From Colias croceus (Eukaryota; Arthropoda; Insecta; Lepidoptera; Pieridae), in contig NC_059565.1 of NCBI RefSeq assembly GCF_905220415.1, positions 627,501 to 691,500 of the forward strand: DNA of 64,000 nucleotides, in the 5' to 3' direction. This document shows, piece by piece, positions 22,615 to 32,490 of this stretch (position 1 is its first letter; each line of letters begins with the position of its first letter). The notes under the pieces were generated by a model that saw only the letters and a list, made by a program, of their open reading frames with translations, was not told where the DNA came from and did not search any database. A program made the position numbers and the translations under genes.

Positions 22615-25600
22615 CTGTGACTCACCAACAAGATCCGGCGTGATCCTATCGACCAGTTCATCAGGTAGGGTCTGCACCAACGTGACCACGTGCTCGGGGT
22701 GCGCGGGGGGAGGGTACACCATCTCCTCGACGGACTCCTTCTCGCAGTTGCAGTACGCTGTCGATACGTGGACTAACGCCTGTGGGGAGACATGATAGAG
22801 GATAAGAAACGAACGTCAAAATAACGTACCTAAATGAAATTATCTTGTAACTAGCGGTCCGCTCCGGCTTCGTCCGTGGTACATATTTCGCAATAAAAGG
22901 TAGTCGCTTTCTCAGGGTCTAAAGATTGTCTGTGCCAAATTTCATCAAAATCGGTTCAGAGGTTTAAGCGGGAAAGCGTATCAGACAGACAGACAGAGTT
23001 ACATTTAAATTTATAATATTAGTAGGGATTATTGAACATATACTTACATACGTAGGTATGTTACGCTCAAACACCGATATTTTTTTCTCTATGAATCTAA
23101 GGACCCTGGTAAATGTGACGGAGCGCAGCACATTCAAAATCAAATATGTAACAACAATTTATTCTCGAGGAGCATCGAAGCATCACATGAAATAAGAAGC
23201 GCGCTGCGCTTTTGAATATTATTTTAATGAGGACTTTTTTGACGATTTTCGCGATTTTGATCCATTTAAAATTTTCCCTGGCATGACAAAAACACTCGAT
23301 TTCAGATCCTGCCCCATTATATATACAGGGTGTCCCACTGTTGGTATACTAAGCTCAAAGGAGGTTATAGTTTTGCATACGCTGAGTACGTAAAAAATTC
23401 TTATAAAATTCCAGACACATTTTTTTTAAATACTTAGATGAATTCTAAAAACTCTATGTGTACACCCACAACAAGCAACCGAACTTTGCCACTAGCGTCG
23501 TGAGCTATCGTTTAAGATTATGTTTTCATAGACAAAATGCTCACATTAGAGAAGCGGTATATGCCGGCTGCGCGAAGCTAGAGAAGAAAACATGAATGTT
23601 CAGGAAAAATTTAGCAAAAAAATTTTGACGTAATTTTGTTGTTTAAGTATTTTTTACGTGATCAGTGTATGCAAAACTACAAGTCCCTTCGCGCTTAGTA
23701 TACCAATAGTGGGACACCCTGTATATATATATTTTTTTGACCACAATAATTTCCCAGACTCACCTCCAGCGCCAGCATGCGGTGGCAGAGCTGCACGAGC
23801 TGCTGCGTGCCGAGCATGTTGATGGTGACCGACAGCTTTAGCTTCTCGTCGAATTTCACTGTGGCTGCCGAGTGGAATACTATGGACACCTGCAAATTTT
23901 GAATCACACAGTTTCTAAAAAATAACTTTAGTTTTGACGTGACAACGTCTCATAATTCGATAAAGCCGGCAGCACATCGTTGAACACGCACACGAAAAAA
24001 CATGACTATTGCGGCGTTACCTCGCTCTGAGGCGTTCCATGTAAGGCTTGAAGTGCGAAAGAGAGCGCGGAATGAGCGACAAAGAAGCACAATCGTTGTC
24101 ACGTTCAACGATCGTCAGTAAACCGATTTTACAGACAACCAATTTTTTTTTAATTTGATTTTAATTTCAAGTAACCCGTAGGTTGCTTGGTATAGATCGC
24201 TTTAAATGATGAGGCAGCTTTAGTGGCTCAATTGTGTATTTTCGATTTTTAGGTAATTTTTTGATAAACGTTAAAGAAAGTAGAAAGTAGGTATTAATTA
24301 ATTATTATTGTTCACATAAAAAATAATTATTTGCGATATCCAGTAATATTTTCGAATTAATCGCATAAAAAAAAAACATTAAAAAAAACTTTATTTATAA
24401 ATATTTTACTACTATGTAACTTAAACTACATACCTCCCGACACAACATATCCTGGTCAGCATTACTGATTCCCAGTTGAGGCTCAGTGATGTCACCAACG
24501 ATTGGCACTATTTTGTTCAGCTCGTGCGGTCGATCTCTTCTTAACGTTTCGAATAACTGTAACATAAATATGATTATTATTTAAGTTTTTAATTAAGAAA
24601 ATTATTTTTAAATCAAAAGAAACAATGCTTAGGTATAATATGTGACTAGCATCTTCACCCGGGAAAAAAATGTCATAATATAATCCGTAAAGATGTTGTT
24701 TTTAATTAATGAAAAGGATCGAGTTGTTTTCGAGTTAAACTGTAACAAACAAACAAAACGATGGTCCCGTACCTGACCATAGTCTGTATTACGGGTACCG
24801 ATGTCCTTCCATTTATACAAAATTTTTACAAAAAATATTTCTCTTTATAATATACTGAATACTGATATTATAAGGAGAAATATATTTTTTTGTATAGATT
24901 GACACAACAAGTGACATTCTAGAGCTAATTTTGAACGAATTGCCTAGGCAAATAATTAACAATTGTGCCACAACTTACCGGTGACTGTGTGAGTTCGCTG
25001 AGCCGTGACGTAACATCTTGCCCCTTCTTCGGCCGCATAAGTAGATATATATTTTTGATTTTTGGACAACTTCGTAGTAATTTTTCTACTAATACCTGAA
25101 AAATGTTAAAACAACCATTAAATAACACATAAGTAGGTATGTATTTGTTCCTTAAACTTATCTTTCTATGATATATTGTAAGGACGCATTTAAAAATCTG
25201 TCAAAAATAAGTATTTTTCGATTAGTGTTACGAGAAAACGATACAAGATAATTAAGTACTAGTAGCCCGATATTGAATCGTCATAAGTAATATTAATTAT
25301 TATAGAAATAAAAATATTATTTGCCACTGACTCAGAAAGCAGTAGCTTGCATCTTGTGTAATTTATTAGCTGTAAATAAATAAACAAAAACGGCGCGGCA
25401 ACGTTGAGTCAGCCGCTTGTCGTGCGGCGCAGCAATGTCGCGTCAACCGCTAGTTATGCGTTCGATAGAAGCAGCGCGGCAACGTCGCATCAGCTGCTCG
25501 TCATACGTTCATCGTTTGGAGCGGCAAATTAAAATCATGCGTTAGATCAGCAGAGCGGCAACGCTACGTCATCTGTTTATCGTGCGAAACGACAACGTCG

Positions 25601-25979
25601 CGTCAAACGCTCGTCGTGCGACGTGGCACGGCACGGTAGCGTATTACATCTATACTACTTAAATATTATAAAGCTAAAGAGTTTGTTTGTTTGAACGCGC
25701 TAATCTCAGGAACTACTGGTCCGATTTGAAATTTTTTTCTGTGTTAGATAGCCCATTTATCGATGAAGACTATAGGCTATAATATCATCACGTTAAGACT
25801 AATAGGAGCAAAGCAAGGCGGGTAAAACCGCGGGGCACAGCTAGTATACAAAAATATATATATAAAAATTAACTCACTTTTCCCATAAACCCCGTGCCGC
25901 CAGTAACAAAAATCGATTTCTCCGCGTAAAAATCGGCAACCGGAACGTAGTCTCGCTGGAAGTGTAGACATGACGCCAT
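16533..25979 (-). CDS. Fatty acyl-CoA reductase (FAR), complete, 11 coding exons
   Basis: Reduces fatty acyl-CoA to fatty alcohol with NADPH, feeding wax, pheromone or hydrocarbon synthesis, normally at ER or peroxisome membranes (family knowledge). Exons on the minus strand: 25979-25878, 25095-24979, 24556-24434, 23889-23764, 22779-22626, 21712-21611, 20199-20007, 19562-19456, 18629-18497, 17648-17391, 16707-16533 (1590 nt, 529 aa, TGA stop). Residues 26-33 TGGTGFMG hold the GXXGXXG nucleotide site; YTFTK at 214-218 is the YXXXK catalytic motif. Residues about 385-475 form the sterile/FAR_C domain (AIDWDKYIESYVLGIRCFLF), followed by a hydrophobic segment (475-493) and an Arg-rich tail. An in-frame TGA upstream fixes the start ATG. 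Length is normal for the family. Which of the many insect FARs it is cannot be told by eye. Confidence 0.93.
16762..16914 (+). mobile_element. MITE-like repeat, copy 2
   Basis: Opposite-orientation copy of 1537-1698, from gtcactcggggactcccgcg to actatgcaatagcttc, in the last FAR intron. Confidence 0.6.
17161..17288 (-). CDS. Partial duplicate of FAR exon 10 (candidate alternative exon 10b)
   Basis: 128 nt matching 17391-17518 with seven substitutions, all at third codon positions; six are silent and one is Ile to Met (YVLGMRCFLF). The donor AG|gtaggtatggg is kept. Frame is open throughout. An upstream AG (minus-strand gtgtgtgag|TGCGTTCGAC) would join in frame after exon 9 or exon 10, but lacks a good pyrimidine tract. 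Could be an alternative exon, a recently retired exon, or a copy kept similar by conversion. Confidence 0.5.
17391..17648 (-). CDS. FAR coding exon 10 (sterile domain)
   Basis: Encodes TMIRVQNKLEKASACLEYFT and onward, with SAIDWDKYIESYVLGIRCFL and KESPDTLPKSRRVLR: the FAR_C (sterile) domain. Acceptor ccaattccag, donor AG|gtaggt. Its 3' half is duplicated at 17161-17288. Confidence 0.95.
18000..18150 (+). mobile_element. Possible tRNA-derived SINE remnant
   Basis: ggttcaaatccgg is a good B box inside gttgctggttcaaatccggc, followed by an A-rich tail near 18146. The A box is not recognisable. In a FAR intron, antisense to FAR. Confidence 0.35.
18373..18482. repeat. (TG)n/(TATG)n microsatellite
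   Basis: Three runs of tatatgtgtgtgtatata-like sequence separated by gtgcagtg, ending in a pure TG run. It lies 15 nt past the donor of FAR exon 9. Confidence 0.75.
18497..18629 (-). CDS. FAR coding exon 9
   Basis: Encodes SDLFWYPDGDITSNRLKHSV then LSLLQHRAPAAALDALATAA GRKP. FWYPDG and LDAL..AGRKP match the linker before the sterile domain. Two decoy copies of its acceptor lie upstream in the intron (18740 and 18875). Confidence 0.93.
18601..18965 (-). repeat. Tandem copies of FAR exon 9 start plus acceptor (3 copies)
   Basis: Units of about 110-120 nt at 18601-18720, 18721-18840 and 18841-18965. Each holds aataggtcgcctg (minus strand CAG|GCGACCTATT). The third copy repeats about 50 nt around the real acceptor with almost no change. 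Followed in each by (actttga/acttta)-rich sequence. Confidence 0.75.
18990..19103 (+). mobile_element. Helitron, family B, 5'-truncated
   Basis: Contains ggtgttagatagcccattca and atcatcacgctaagacc, then a decayed hairpin and CTAG. Confidence 0.6.
19238..19431 (+). mobile_element. Helitron-like repeat, family E
   Basis: Core caacgcacagcccaaaccac tggac...gggctgaaattt and end gggcggaatCTAG. A longer relative lies at 46326-46560. Confidence 0.5.
19456..19562 (-). CDS. FAR coding exon 8
   Basis: Encodes GEGVVVYNCCTGQQNPITWS then HFVRTCFKYMRKHPF. The YNCCTGQQNPITW motif closes the NAD-binding region. Acceptor tattttccag, donor A|gtgagt. Confidence 0.93.
20007..20199 (-). CDS. FAR coding exon 7
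   Basis: Encodes VLSSLKEPVKGWVDNWNGPN then GIIAAVGKGLFRTMLGSGSR and on to CAWRTHLK. KEPVKGWVDNWNGPNG is strongly FAR-like. Acceptor ggtttccag, donor CG|gtgagt. Confidence 0.95.
20292..20420 (+). mobile_element. Helitron, family B, 3'-truncated
   Basis: Head actaatattataaagctaaa and core ctactggtccgatttgaaaa present; the hairpin and CTAG end are absent. Confidence 0.55.
20519..21541. mobile_element. Foldback-type element with 163-165-nt inverted arms
   Basis: Left arm 20519-20681 (aacaagaaaattaga...) and right arm 21377-21541 (...tctaattttcttgtt) are near-perfect inverted repeats across their full length. The 0.7-kb centre holds a 15-bp minisatellite and unique sequence. No transposase frame. 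It lies in the FAR intron between exons 6 and 7. No target duplication was found. Confidence 0.8.
20682..20977. repeat. 15-bp minisatellite, about 20 copies
   Basis: Unit cgtcactttaactcc with small variants (cctcc, acttg). Because 15 is divisible by three, all these frames stay open and read (VTLTP)n, (RHFNS)n or (VKVTG)n; these are not believed to be genes. Confidence 0.85.
21611..21712 (-). CDS. FAR coding exon 6 (active site)
   Basis: Encodes DRPNTYTFTKALAEDMLIRE then CGNLPVAIVRPSI. Contains the YXXXK catalytic pair (Tyr214, Lys218) and the conserved IVRPSI. Acceptor tatttcag, donor G|gtgagt. Confidence 0.95.
21784..21958. mobile_element. MITE with TAA duplication
   Basis: Inverted ends gggctgatttttcaatcctt and aaggattgaaaaatcggctc, flanked by TAA at 21781-21783 and 21959-21961. 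PIF/Harbinger-like. Confidence 0.75.
22160..22390. repeat. Degenerate (TCTGTATCTA) tract ending in (TG)n
   Basis: Low-complexity T/C/G-rich sequence with repeated ctgtttctatatctgt-like strings, finishing in tgtgtgtg at about 22361-22386. Open frames here are artefacts. Confidence 0.7.
22399..22570. mobile_element. Palindromic MITE with TAA duplication, between two TG tracts
   Basis: Left arm ggccgcgtatccacctgcaa..., right arm ...ttgcaggtggacaggcggcc; arms of about 75 nt. TAA on both sides (22396-22398 and 22571-22573). Bounded by (TG)n on both flanks. Confidence 0.8.
22577..22612. repeat. (TG)n microsatellite
   Basis: Pure TG run ending 14 nt from the donor of FAR exon 5 (antisense: (CA)n at the start of the intron). 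Confidence 0.85.
22626..22779 (-). CDS. FAR coding exon 5
   Basis: Encodes ALVHVSTAYCNCEKESVEEM and onward to DRITPDLV, ending with one base of a Gly codon. HVSTAYCNC is the conserved FAR strand/loop before the catalytic Tyr. Donor G|gtgagt, next to a TG microsatellite. Confidence 0.93.
22851..23028 (-). mobile_element. Helitron, family D
   Basis: Reverse copy, CTAG and ggtccgctccggcttcgtcc at left, head revcomp at right; in the FAR intron between exons 4 and 5. Confidence 0.7.
23326..23721. mobile_element. TIR element with cagggtgtcccac ends, copy 1
   Basis: Left cagggtgtcccactgttggt pairs with right accaatagtgggacaccctg. TATA abuts both ends. No transposase. Superfamily not assigned; a TA or TATA target is indicated. 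Copy 2 at 42450-42809. Confidence 0.75.
23764..23889 (-). CDS. FAR coding exon 4
   Basis: Encodes VSIVFHSAATVKFDEKLKLS then VTINMLGTQQLVQLCHRMLA LE. FHSAATVKFDE is a FAR hallmark. Phase 0; the donor lies 43 nt from a TIR element in the next-upstream intron sequence. Confidence 0.95.
24434..24556 (-). CDS. FAR coding exon 3
   Basis: Encodes LFETLRRDRPHELNKIVPIV then GDITEPQLGISNADQDMLCR E. The VPIVGDITEPQLG stretch is typical of FARs. Phase 0 at both ends; acceptor atgttacag, donor GAG|gtatgt. Confidence 0.93.
24979..25095 (-). CDS. FAR coding exon 2
   Basis: Encodes VLVEKLLRSCPKIKNIYLLM then RPKKGQDVTSRLSELTQSP, completing the Rossmann beta-alpha-beta unit. Phase 0 at both ends; donor CCG|gtaagt. 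Confidence 0.93.
25385..25640. repeat. Degenerate GC-rich minisatellite in FAR intron 1 of the coding part
   Basis: Roughly six diverged units of about 40 nt built on gcggcaacgtcgcgtca + gccgctcgtcgtgcg. A CpG-rich island in AT-rich surroundings, about 240 nt from FAR coding exon 1. Confidence 0.6.
25649..25844 (+). mobile_element. Helitron, family B, complete
   Basis: Head tctatactacttaaatatta, core ctactggtccgatttgaaat, end cgcggggcacagCTAG. It ends 34 nt from the donor of FAR exon 1. Confidence 0.7.
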
Positions 25980-26097
25980 CTTATGTATCTTCTCGTGTAC
26001 GTATCAATCGATGCTGGGTGGCATGTACGGTGCGTGTGCGTTCGGCGTACGTGTGGAATGCGTTGCGTCAATTTATTTCATGGTTAGGATCTCCCAT
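25878..26097 (-). CDS. FAR exon with 5' UTR and start codon (coding 25979-25878)
   Basis: Acceptor cttgttacag at 26098 opens a 5' UTR of 118 nt; the ATG is at 25979-25977, preceded in frame by TGA. Encodes MASCLHFQRDYVPVADFYAE then KSIFVTGGTGFMGK. Donor AAA|gtgagt. The acceptor proves an upstream non-coding exon. Confidence 0.9.
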
Positions 26098-26389
26098 CTG
26101 TAACAAGGGAAATAATAATTAAATAAGCTTCTTAGACAATAATACAATTAGAGTGTATGTTCTAATAATAATTTACTAAGTAAATGCATATGAACACGGT
26201 ACGTTTATAACCAAAATAGTATTTTTTTACAATTTTTCTCTTTCTGTCTGATGTTCCAGTTAATCTCTGGAACGCCTGGACCGATTTTGACGGGACGTTA
26301 CAGAGCCCACGCCTAGATATATTGAATCATCAATATAGATAATTAAAATTTACCACCGCGACCGTTTCAAAGCGCTGATTGTGATTTGA

Positions 26390-26545
26390 AATAAACCCAT
26401 AAAATGATTATTTTGTCTGATCCTTGATAAGTGTACAAAGTTTGAATTAAATCTGTCCGTTTAAAGTGGGTCAAAGTCGAGTCTAAAGGAGTCGGTTATA
26501 TTTACATACAAATATTATAATATACAGGCGAAGCTAAATGAATTT
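26390..26545 (-). repeat. Dispersed repeat, family G
   Basis: Contains gataagtgtacaaagtttga, ctgtccgtttaaagtgggtc and gtcgagtctaaaggagtcgg. Family members at 40160, 43600, 51745, 54755 and 54975. Serves as the intact reference for the insertion at 43654. Confidence 0.6.
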
Positions 26546-26713
26546 AATCAGAAATTGTTTATCAAGTAATTGACATCATATTATATTTATAATCGATATT
26601 AATCATCACACTTCAGTGTTGCATTATGACAATATAAATTATCTACACTAATATTATAAAGAGGAAAACTTTGTTTGTTTGATTGTAATGAATAGGCTCA
26701 TAAAATTCTATCA

Positions 26714-26905
26714 ACTATGATTTTTATTTATTTATTTATTTATTTATTATTATAGAATTTCCAACAAAGGACACAGTTCACGTTTATTACATCTTATTAA
26801 AATACATAATCTACTGTACCTTTAATTACAGGAAATTACAGCGTTCAATGTTCATTACAATTCAACTACAATTTGTCATTTTATTAAAAAATATTAGGTA
26901 TATAA
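26714..26905 (-). mobile_element. LINE 3' end fragment with (TAAA)n tail, copy 1
   Basis: On the minus strand, about 170 nt of shared 3' UTR ends in (aaat)n at 26714-26745. The same sequence on the plus strand lies at 55460-55646. Confidence 0.6.
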
Positions 26906-27354
26906 CAATAATAATTAAAGAGCCATTATATAAATCAAACAAGCATTACTATTACAGATTTTAAATTCAATAATATGTAAATTTGCTGAAAAATAATATA
27001 ATATAAATTTAAATTAATTTTTATAATATAATAATAATCTAAAATTTTAATGTAATAATATTTTAAATGTCAAAGTGCTTGAATATTCCAATTAAATTCA
27101 TTACAATTCATTACAATTCAATTTTTATTTTTGTAAGATTAACATAGATTTTAATTTTCTATGACTAATTTATGAGTCAAACAGATATCTCAAAAAGATT
27201 AAAATGTACATATTGAGTATTGACGAATTTCATTTCAGATAATTTAGATAATATTTGACAAAAGATATGTATGTATGACTAAGCAGATATTAAACGTTCG
27301 ATTTACGAAAAATATCAAAAATTCAACGAATCGTAATCAATGTGTTTCGTAATC

Positions 27355-27512
27355 AATGAGTTTCTTGCCGATTCTTCTCCATAGATAGGTACTGCTTTCC
27401 GAATCGGTGGTAAATGTTAAAAATACTTATGTAATGACGATTCGAAAGTGCTACTAAATAGTAGTCTAATTGAATAAATGAATGTTTGAGTTTGAGTTTG
27501 AGTTTGTGTGTC
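27355..27512 (+). mobile_element. LINE 3' UTR tail, (GAGTTT)n end
   Basis: gagtttcttgccgattcttc through gaatcggtggtaaatg to (gagttt)n. Same tail as the LINE at 30794-31590. Confidence 0.6.
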
Positions 27513-28903
27513 CTAAATACCTAAACAGCTAGACAAGTTTGAATGAATTACAATTAATAATACAGTTAAAAAATAAAACACGAATACCACTCATGAATTT
27601 TTTGTATTGACACCGTCTAGATCAGTGTACGAAGTCAAAAACTCAACAAATTATAATTTATTGAGTTTAAGACAACGTGGGCAAAGCCGCGGACGTAAAG
27701 CTAGTTACTTAAATTAGTACCTACATGTTATATTAAAAAATAGCCTGCACACGCGCACTAAGTTATAATATCTAATTGTTATATATATTTACATACACAA
27801 GTTCCGGTTTTAATCTTGATATTATTTTCGTCAAAAACCGATAAAATAATCGTGGACTTTTAAACTTTTAAATTTTATAATACATTATCGATTGATGCGA
27901 TATCTTGGCCTAATTATGAATGTATGCAACATTACAAATTACAATGTACATAGGTAATATATCGAAATTGAATTTATTAAACTGATTTTTAAAACCTTTT
28001 TATAATTAACTAAACTTTCGGGCTGTCTAAAACTTAACAAATTATACCTCTAATATACTAAAACCATCGTCTTGAACGACTCTTCATTATATATCAAAAC
28101 CGCATTAAAATCTGTAGCGTGGTTTTAAAGACAAACATTGACTTTTGCACGCCTCATTCATAAGCGAAGCGTTGAGGTAGGTACTACTGTCACTTCGCGC
28201 AAAACATCTGATTTTTCAAACTTAAAATGTCTTTATGTATCATACATTGCACTTGTAAGATAATACATACACACACATATTAAGAAAAAACACTATTTTT
28301 AACATTCATGATATTTTTGATGTCATTTTTGTTATTTAAACTAGTTAAAAAACAGTTTAAAAAAGTTCTGTCTTGGACGTCCGTGTGTCTGTATGTGCGG
28401 AGGATTTTCTTGCGACCGAAATACTTTACTAATCGAGTCTTTTTTTTTTCTCTTACGCTTGAGTATGCTCAGGAATAGAACCCTTTCATTTTTCAGGGTC
28501 TGATTCGATGTGGTTTAATTGTTATTAAATAAACAAAAAAAAATATCGATTGTTCTCCATAATTTTAGTATATCTATACATATATATATTCTTTATTTTT
28601 TTATTTTTTATATTTATAGTGTACTCAAAATTCACCATTATAAACTCGATTCTTTATACTATAAGCCAAGGTTTAAAAAAATAAGTTGGTAGTCAGTCCC
28701 TTAAACCTGCGCAGTTTCACATCTAGGTGGGGCCACAAGAAAAATAACTCAATTATTACGGTACCGCTTTCTTTACTTTTCCAACTGTTTTATTTTATTT
28801 CTTTTTTATATTTATAGTATACTCTTTATAAATAATCAATTTTATTGTAAAGGATGCGATTGAGGCGTGCACTTTTGGATTTTCCAAACTATTTTATATA
28901 CTA

Positions 28904-29086
28904 CTAGGGGTCCGCCCCGGCTTCGCCCGTGGTCCATATTTCGCAATAAAAGGTAGCCTATGTCCTTTCTCGGGTATCAAAATATCTCCATACCAAATTT
29001 CATGCAAATTGGTTTAGTAGTTTAGGCGTGATTGAGTAACAGACAGACAGACAGAGTTACTTTCGCATTTATAATATTAGTAGGGA
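28904..29086 (-). mobile_element. Helitron, family D
   Basis: Reverse copy from CTAG plus gggtccgccccggcttcgcc to the head at 29086. Confidence 0.75.
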
Positions 29087-29391
29087 TGTAGTGATTATCT
29101 ACCTACTTTATAATATAAAACTGAAGAATTTGTTTGAAAGCAACTAATCTCAGGAAATTAAATAAATAATTTTTAAGAAAATTCTTTCACTTTTAGGAAA
29201 TGAAAAACAAATATGAATTATCCTATAAAAATTGTTACAGTAATTATTGATATCCCTTACATCCGTTTTTGTATAGCAAACATATACTAAACACTGTATT
29301 AAATATAAAAATATATTATGTCACAGAAATCTGGTAAACGAAATTTCAAAAGACTACTAAATTTAATTTTTAACCAAGATATTCAATACAA

Positions 29392-29592
29392 GGGCACTAA
29401 ACTTGCCAGGGCACTAAACTTGCCAAATAGAAGAAGGGGTCTGGGACGTCCCCCCGCCACTTGGTGGTCTACCATATCAAAAGACTTGCGAGAGAGCCCA
29501 ATTGAATAAACAGACAACCCAGAATAGACCATCCTGGTGCATGAGAACGAGGAGAGCCGACCCCAAATAAAGAGATAAGGCAAAGGAAGAAG
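29392..29592 (+). mobile_element. 5'-truncated LINE insertion with 16-bp target duplication
   Basis: Flanked by aagatattcaatacaa at 29376-29391 and 29593-29608. The fragment reads RRRGLGRPPATWWSTISKDL at its C-terminal end, a typical LINE-encoded tail, and finishes with gagccgaccccaaataaaga and a (gaa)n tail. Confidence 0.8.
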
Positions 29593-30793
29593 AAGATATT
29601 CAATACAATAAACTTCAAAACAATAAAATATTTTTATTATAAATATAATTAAAGTGACATAAATATTAAATTTTAAATTAATGATTTCTTACATATCATA
29701 CGACCGCCTCCTTGATACAGTGGTTGAGCGTGAGCGTTACGCGTGAGCGTAATACCGAGGGGTCTTGGGTATTCCCGGTGGAGACGAATAAAAAAATGGC
29801 TCGGTCTGGTAGGACACAGAAGGCACCTACTTGTCCCTAAAGAAAATCGATCAGTGAAACAGATGTATAATGCATATGCCCCTTACCCCACTAGGGGACA
29901 TGGGACTTCACTTTTAACATGAGAAGTTGTTGAACGATTCATGCTATGTTTTTTTTACAATACATAAAAAAATAGTACTCACGAGTAATTTAGGTAAAGT
30001 CCAAAATAATTATTATTTAATATGTATATAGTTCCCTCAATATTGTCAACTGCACTTCAAAGAAAGGCACATCGAACTATTTTATGGACATTTTGATATC
30101 ATTCGATAAAAATTGATTAGGCGTTGATATTGGTTGACATTTACTTACATAACCTATATCTGGGTTGATTTTGTTTTTTATTTGGAAGAAGTTTGAGGTG
30201 GTATGGTTTTGGCATTTATTGTTTGAAAATTGGGATGTATGTTAATTTTTTTAGTTAATAGACTTCGAGCAATATTTTGATTTTAAATGGAGATAAATAA
30301 TAATGAAGTTCTTTGTTATGTTCAAATTAAGTATTATTACCTATTGTGCTTTGAATTTTGAATAGTATTATTTGTGGATATCTATTTGTTTATGGTACCA
30401 TGCGTTGTTTGCGAATATAAAAATGAAATAAAACAGTAGGTATACTTAATTACCAAAATATCTATGCGCTAGCTGAAGCTAATTTTTAAGCCTTAACTTA
30501 TTAAAAATTATCTCTTAAAATCATATTATGTTTCCGTAGTTTTAATAAGATTTCCGAAAAATAAACCGGGAACCCATCCAAAAGACGACCGCGCGCAAAG
30601 CTGCTTAACCTCGGAATCTCTGAAATTGGATAGTACCTATTAAAATAACGCAATCCCATCCCACATGTGCTATAATCTCATATTATTTATATTAGGATAT
30701 GACATTGTTTCATCCCACCTTATATTAGACTGTATTAAAATGGAGGATTGCTTTATTTCTGAAACAAAAACGCTTCTCTAATGAATTTCTGAC

Positions 30794-31590
30794 ATGAAAA
30801 TGTCTGACAGGGCTGCAGATATAGAAACTATATTTATCTTACAGAAAAGAGCCATTCGCTCTATATATAATTTACGTGCTCGGGACTCACTAAGAGATCT
30901 CTTTAAGAATACTGGTATACTTACTGTACCATCACAGTATATATTTAATTTAATATTTTGCATGTACATAAAAACGCCGATTTACACACAAGAGTAGGAG
31001 ATAGACACTGTTATGGCACAAGGAACAGAAATAGAATTGAAATGCCATTTTTCCGATTAGCAAAAGTTAAAAATTCATTTATGGGTCAAGGTATACGCTT
31101 TTACAATAGAATCCCTCACAATATTAAAGAGTTTAGTAGTTCTAAATTTAAAACTTTTATAAAAAATGTACTAGTTCAGAGAGCGTACTACAGTATTCAG
31201 GAATATATGGACGATAAAGACCCATGGAGGGTTGTCGCGTAAAAACCACAGGACAGTTCTTTGGCATATTACGATATATTATGTAGTTAGATATAGGTAA
31301 GTTACATATTATGTAATATCGACATGATTTTGAAAGAGCAACTATGGAGTTTCTTGCCGATTCTTCTCCATAGATACTGCTTTCCGAATCGGTGGTAAAT
31401 TTTAAAAATAATTATTTAATGACGATTAGGACAGAACAATGTGGAGAAAGAGTGTTGGTTGTGCCGACCCCAAATAAGCGGGATGAGGCAAGGGAGATGA
31501 TGATGATGATGAATTATGTAATGACGATTCGAAAGTGCTACTAAATAGTAGTCTAATTGAATAAATGAATGTTTGAGTTTGAGTTTGTAA
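30794..31590 (+). pseudogene. 5'-truncated, frameshifted LINE reverse transcriptase C-terminus
   Basis: Two overlapping frames (30794-30997 and 30958-31242) encode IETIFILQKRAIRSIYNLRA, then, after a frameshift near 30960-30990, FMGQGIRFYNRIPHNIKEFS and a stop. This is the C-terminal end of a Jockey/CR1-type non-LTR reverse transcriptase common in Lepidoptera. The 3' UTR ends in (gagttt)n and is interrupted by a second insertion at 31428-31511. Confidence 0.8.
31428..31511 (+). mobile_element. Short LINE-tail insertion inside another LINE tail
   Basis: 84 nt ending ccgaccccaaataagcggga and (gat)n. Flanked by an 18-bp duplication with one mismatch (31410-31427, 31512-31529). Same tail family as 29392-29592. 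Confidence 0.75.
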
Positions 31591-31653
31591 GATGAACGAG
31601 GGCTGGGCTTAGGCTTAAATATTGTATTGACTTATGAATTTTTGTTATAATAA

Positions 31654-31885
31654 TCCATACTAATATTATAAATACGATAGTAACTCTTTCCGTCTGTCTG
31701 TTGCTCAACCAATTTGCATGAAATTTGTTATAGAGATATTTTGATACCCGAGAAAGGACATAGGCTACTTTTTACCCCGGGAAATAGGATAGGTTTTATC
31801 CCGGAAATTGCGGTTTTATCACGGGAACGGGAACTTTGCGGGTTTTTCTTTGACTGCGCGGGCGAAGCTGCGGGTGGAAAGCTAG
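31654..31885 (+). mobile_element. Helitron, family A
   Basis: Head tccatactaatattataaat, end gcgggcgaagctgcgggtgg plus CTAG. Confidence 0.7.
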
Positions 31886-32116
31886 TATTAGATAAAAAAA
31901 ACGAATTTCCGAACCAAATATTCGACCGAATTATTTGGTTTGTAAAAATTTATAATAGCTAAGTAAGTACTTTGTGTCTGCTTTTTTATCTGACTTCCAA
32001 AATAAATATAAACTTACCTAGTGTAAAAATATCTAATTATTTTGCAAAAACTTAACCACCCTCAAATGATCAGAACTGGACAAAATTGAAACGGGACTCC
32101 GGACTATTGAAAGGCA

Positions 32117-32235
32117 CTAGTATAGCCCTCGATAAATGGGCTATCTAACAGTGAAATAGGTAATTTTTCAATTCCAGTGGTTCCTGAGATTAGCGCGTTC
32201 AAACTAACAAACTCTACAGCTTTATATTATTAGGT
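32117..32235 (-). mobile_element. Helitron, family B, internally deleted
   Basis: Reverse copy from CTAG through ccctcgataaatgggctatc to a revcomp head; the hairpin is missing. Confidence 0.55.
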
Positions 32236-32249
32236 GTATATTATTAACA

Positions 32250-32490
32250 AAAAGCGTGATAACAAACTTGCACTTGCAACATTTACAAATACAGACAAAA
32301 ATGCTCATAAAATAAAAGCTACTGGGCCTATCCGAATAAAATTTTTATGGGACCAATTCGACACCATACCGCATCGAACAAAAAAAGAATCACGTAAATC
32401 GGTTCAGAAACCTCGGAGTAATCGGTGTAAATATATAAAATAAACATACCGGCCGAATTGATAACCTCCTTCTTTTTTTTGAAGTCGGTT
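32250..32490 (+). mobile_element. Repeat F, left end lost
   Basis: Ends gaagtcggtt and contains actgggcctatccgaataaa and aaacctcggagtaatcggtg. Complete members at 33817-34032 and 61035-61285 have aaccgacttc at the other end. Confidence 0.6.

Noticed and set aside
22132..22661. Frames rich in THTHTH, IDTDIDR or CVCVCV
   Set aside because: Products of TG/CA and TCTATA microsatellites and a MITE.
25874..26071. 65-aa minus-strand frame starting MTQRIPHV
   Set aside because: Different frame of the FAR start exon; the FAR frame has family motifs and an in-frame upstream stop before its ATG.
31714..31962. 82-aa frame with IPEKGHRLLFTPGNR
   Set aside because: Helitron family A read-through, not a gene.
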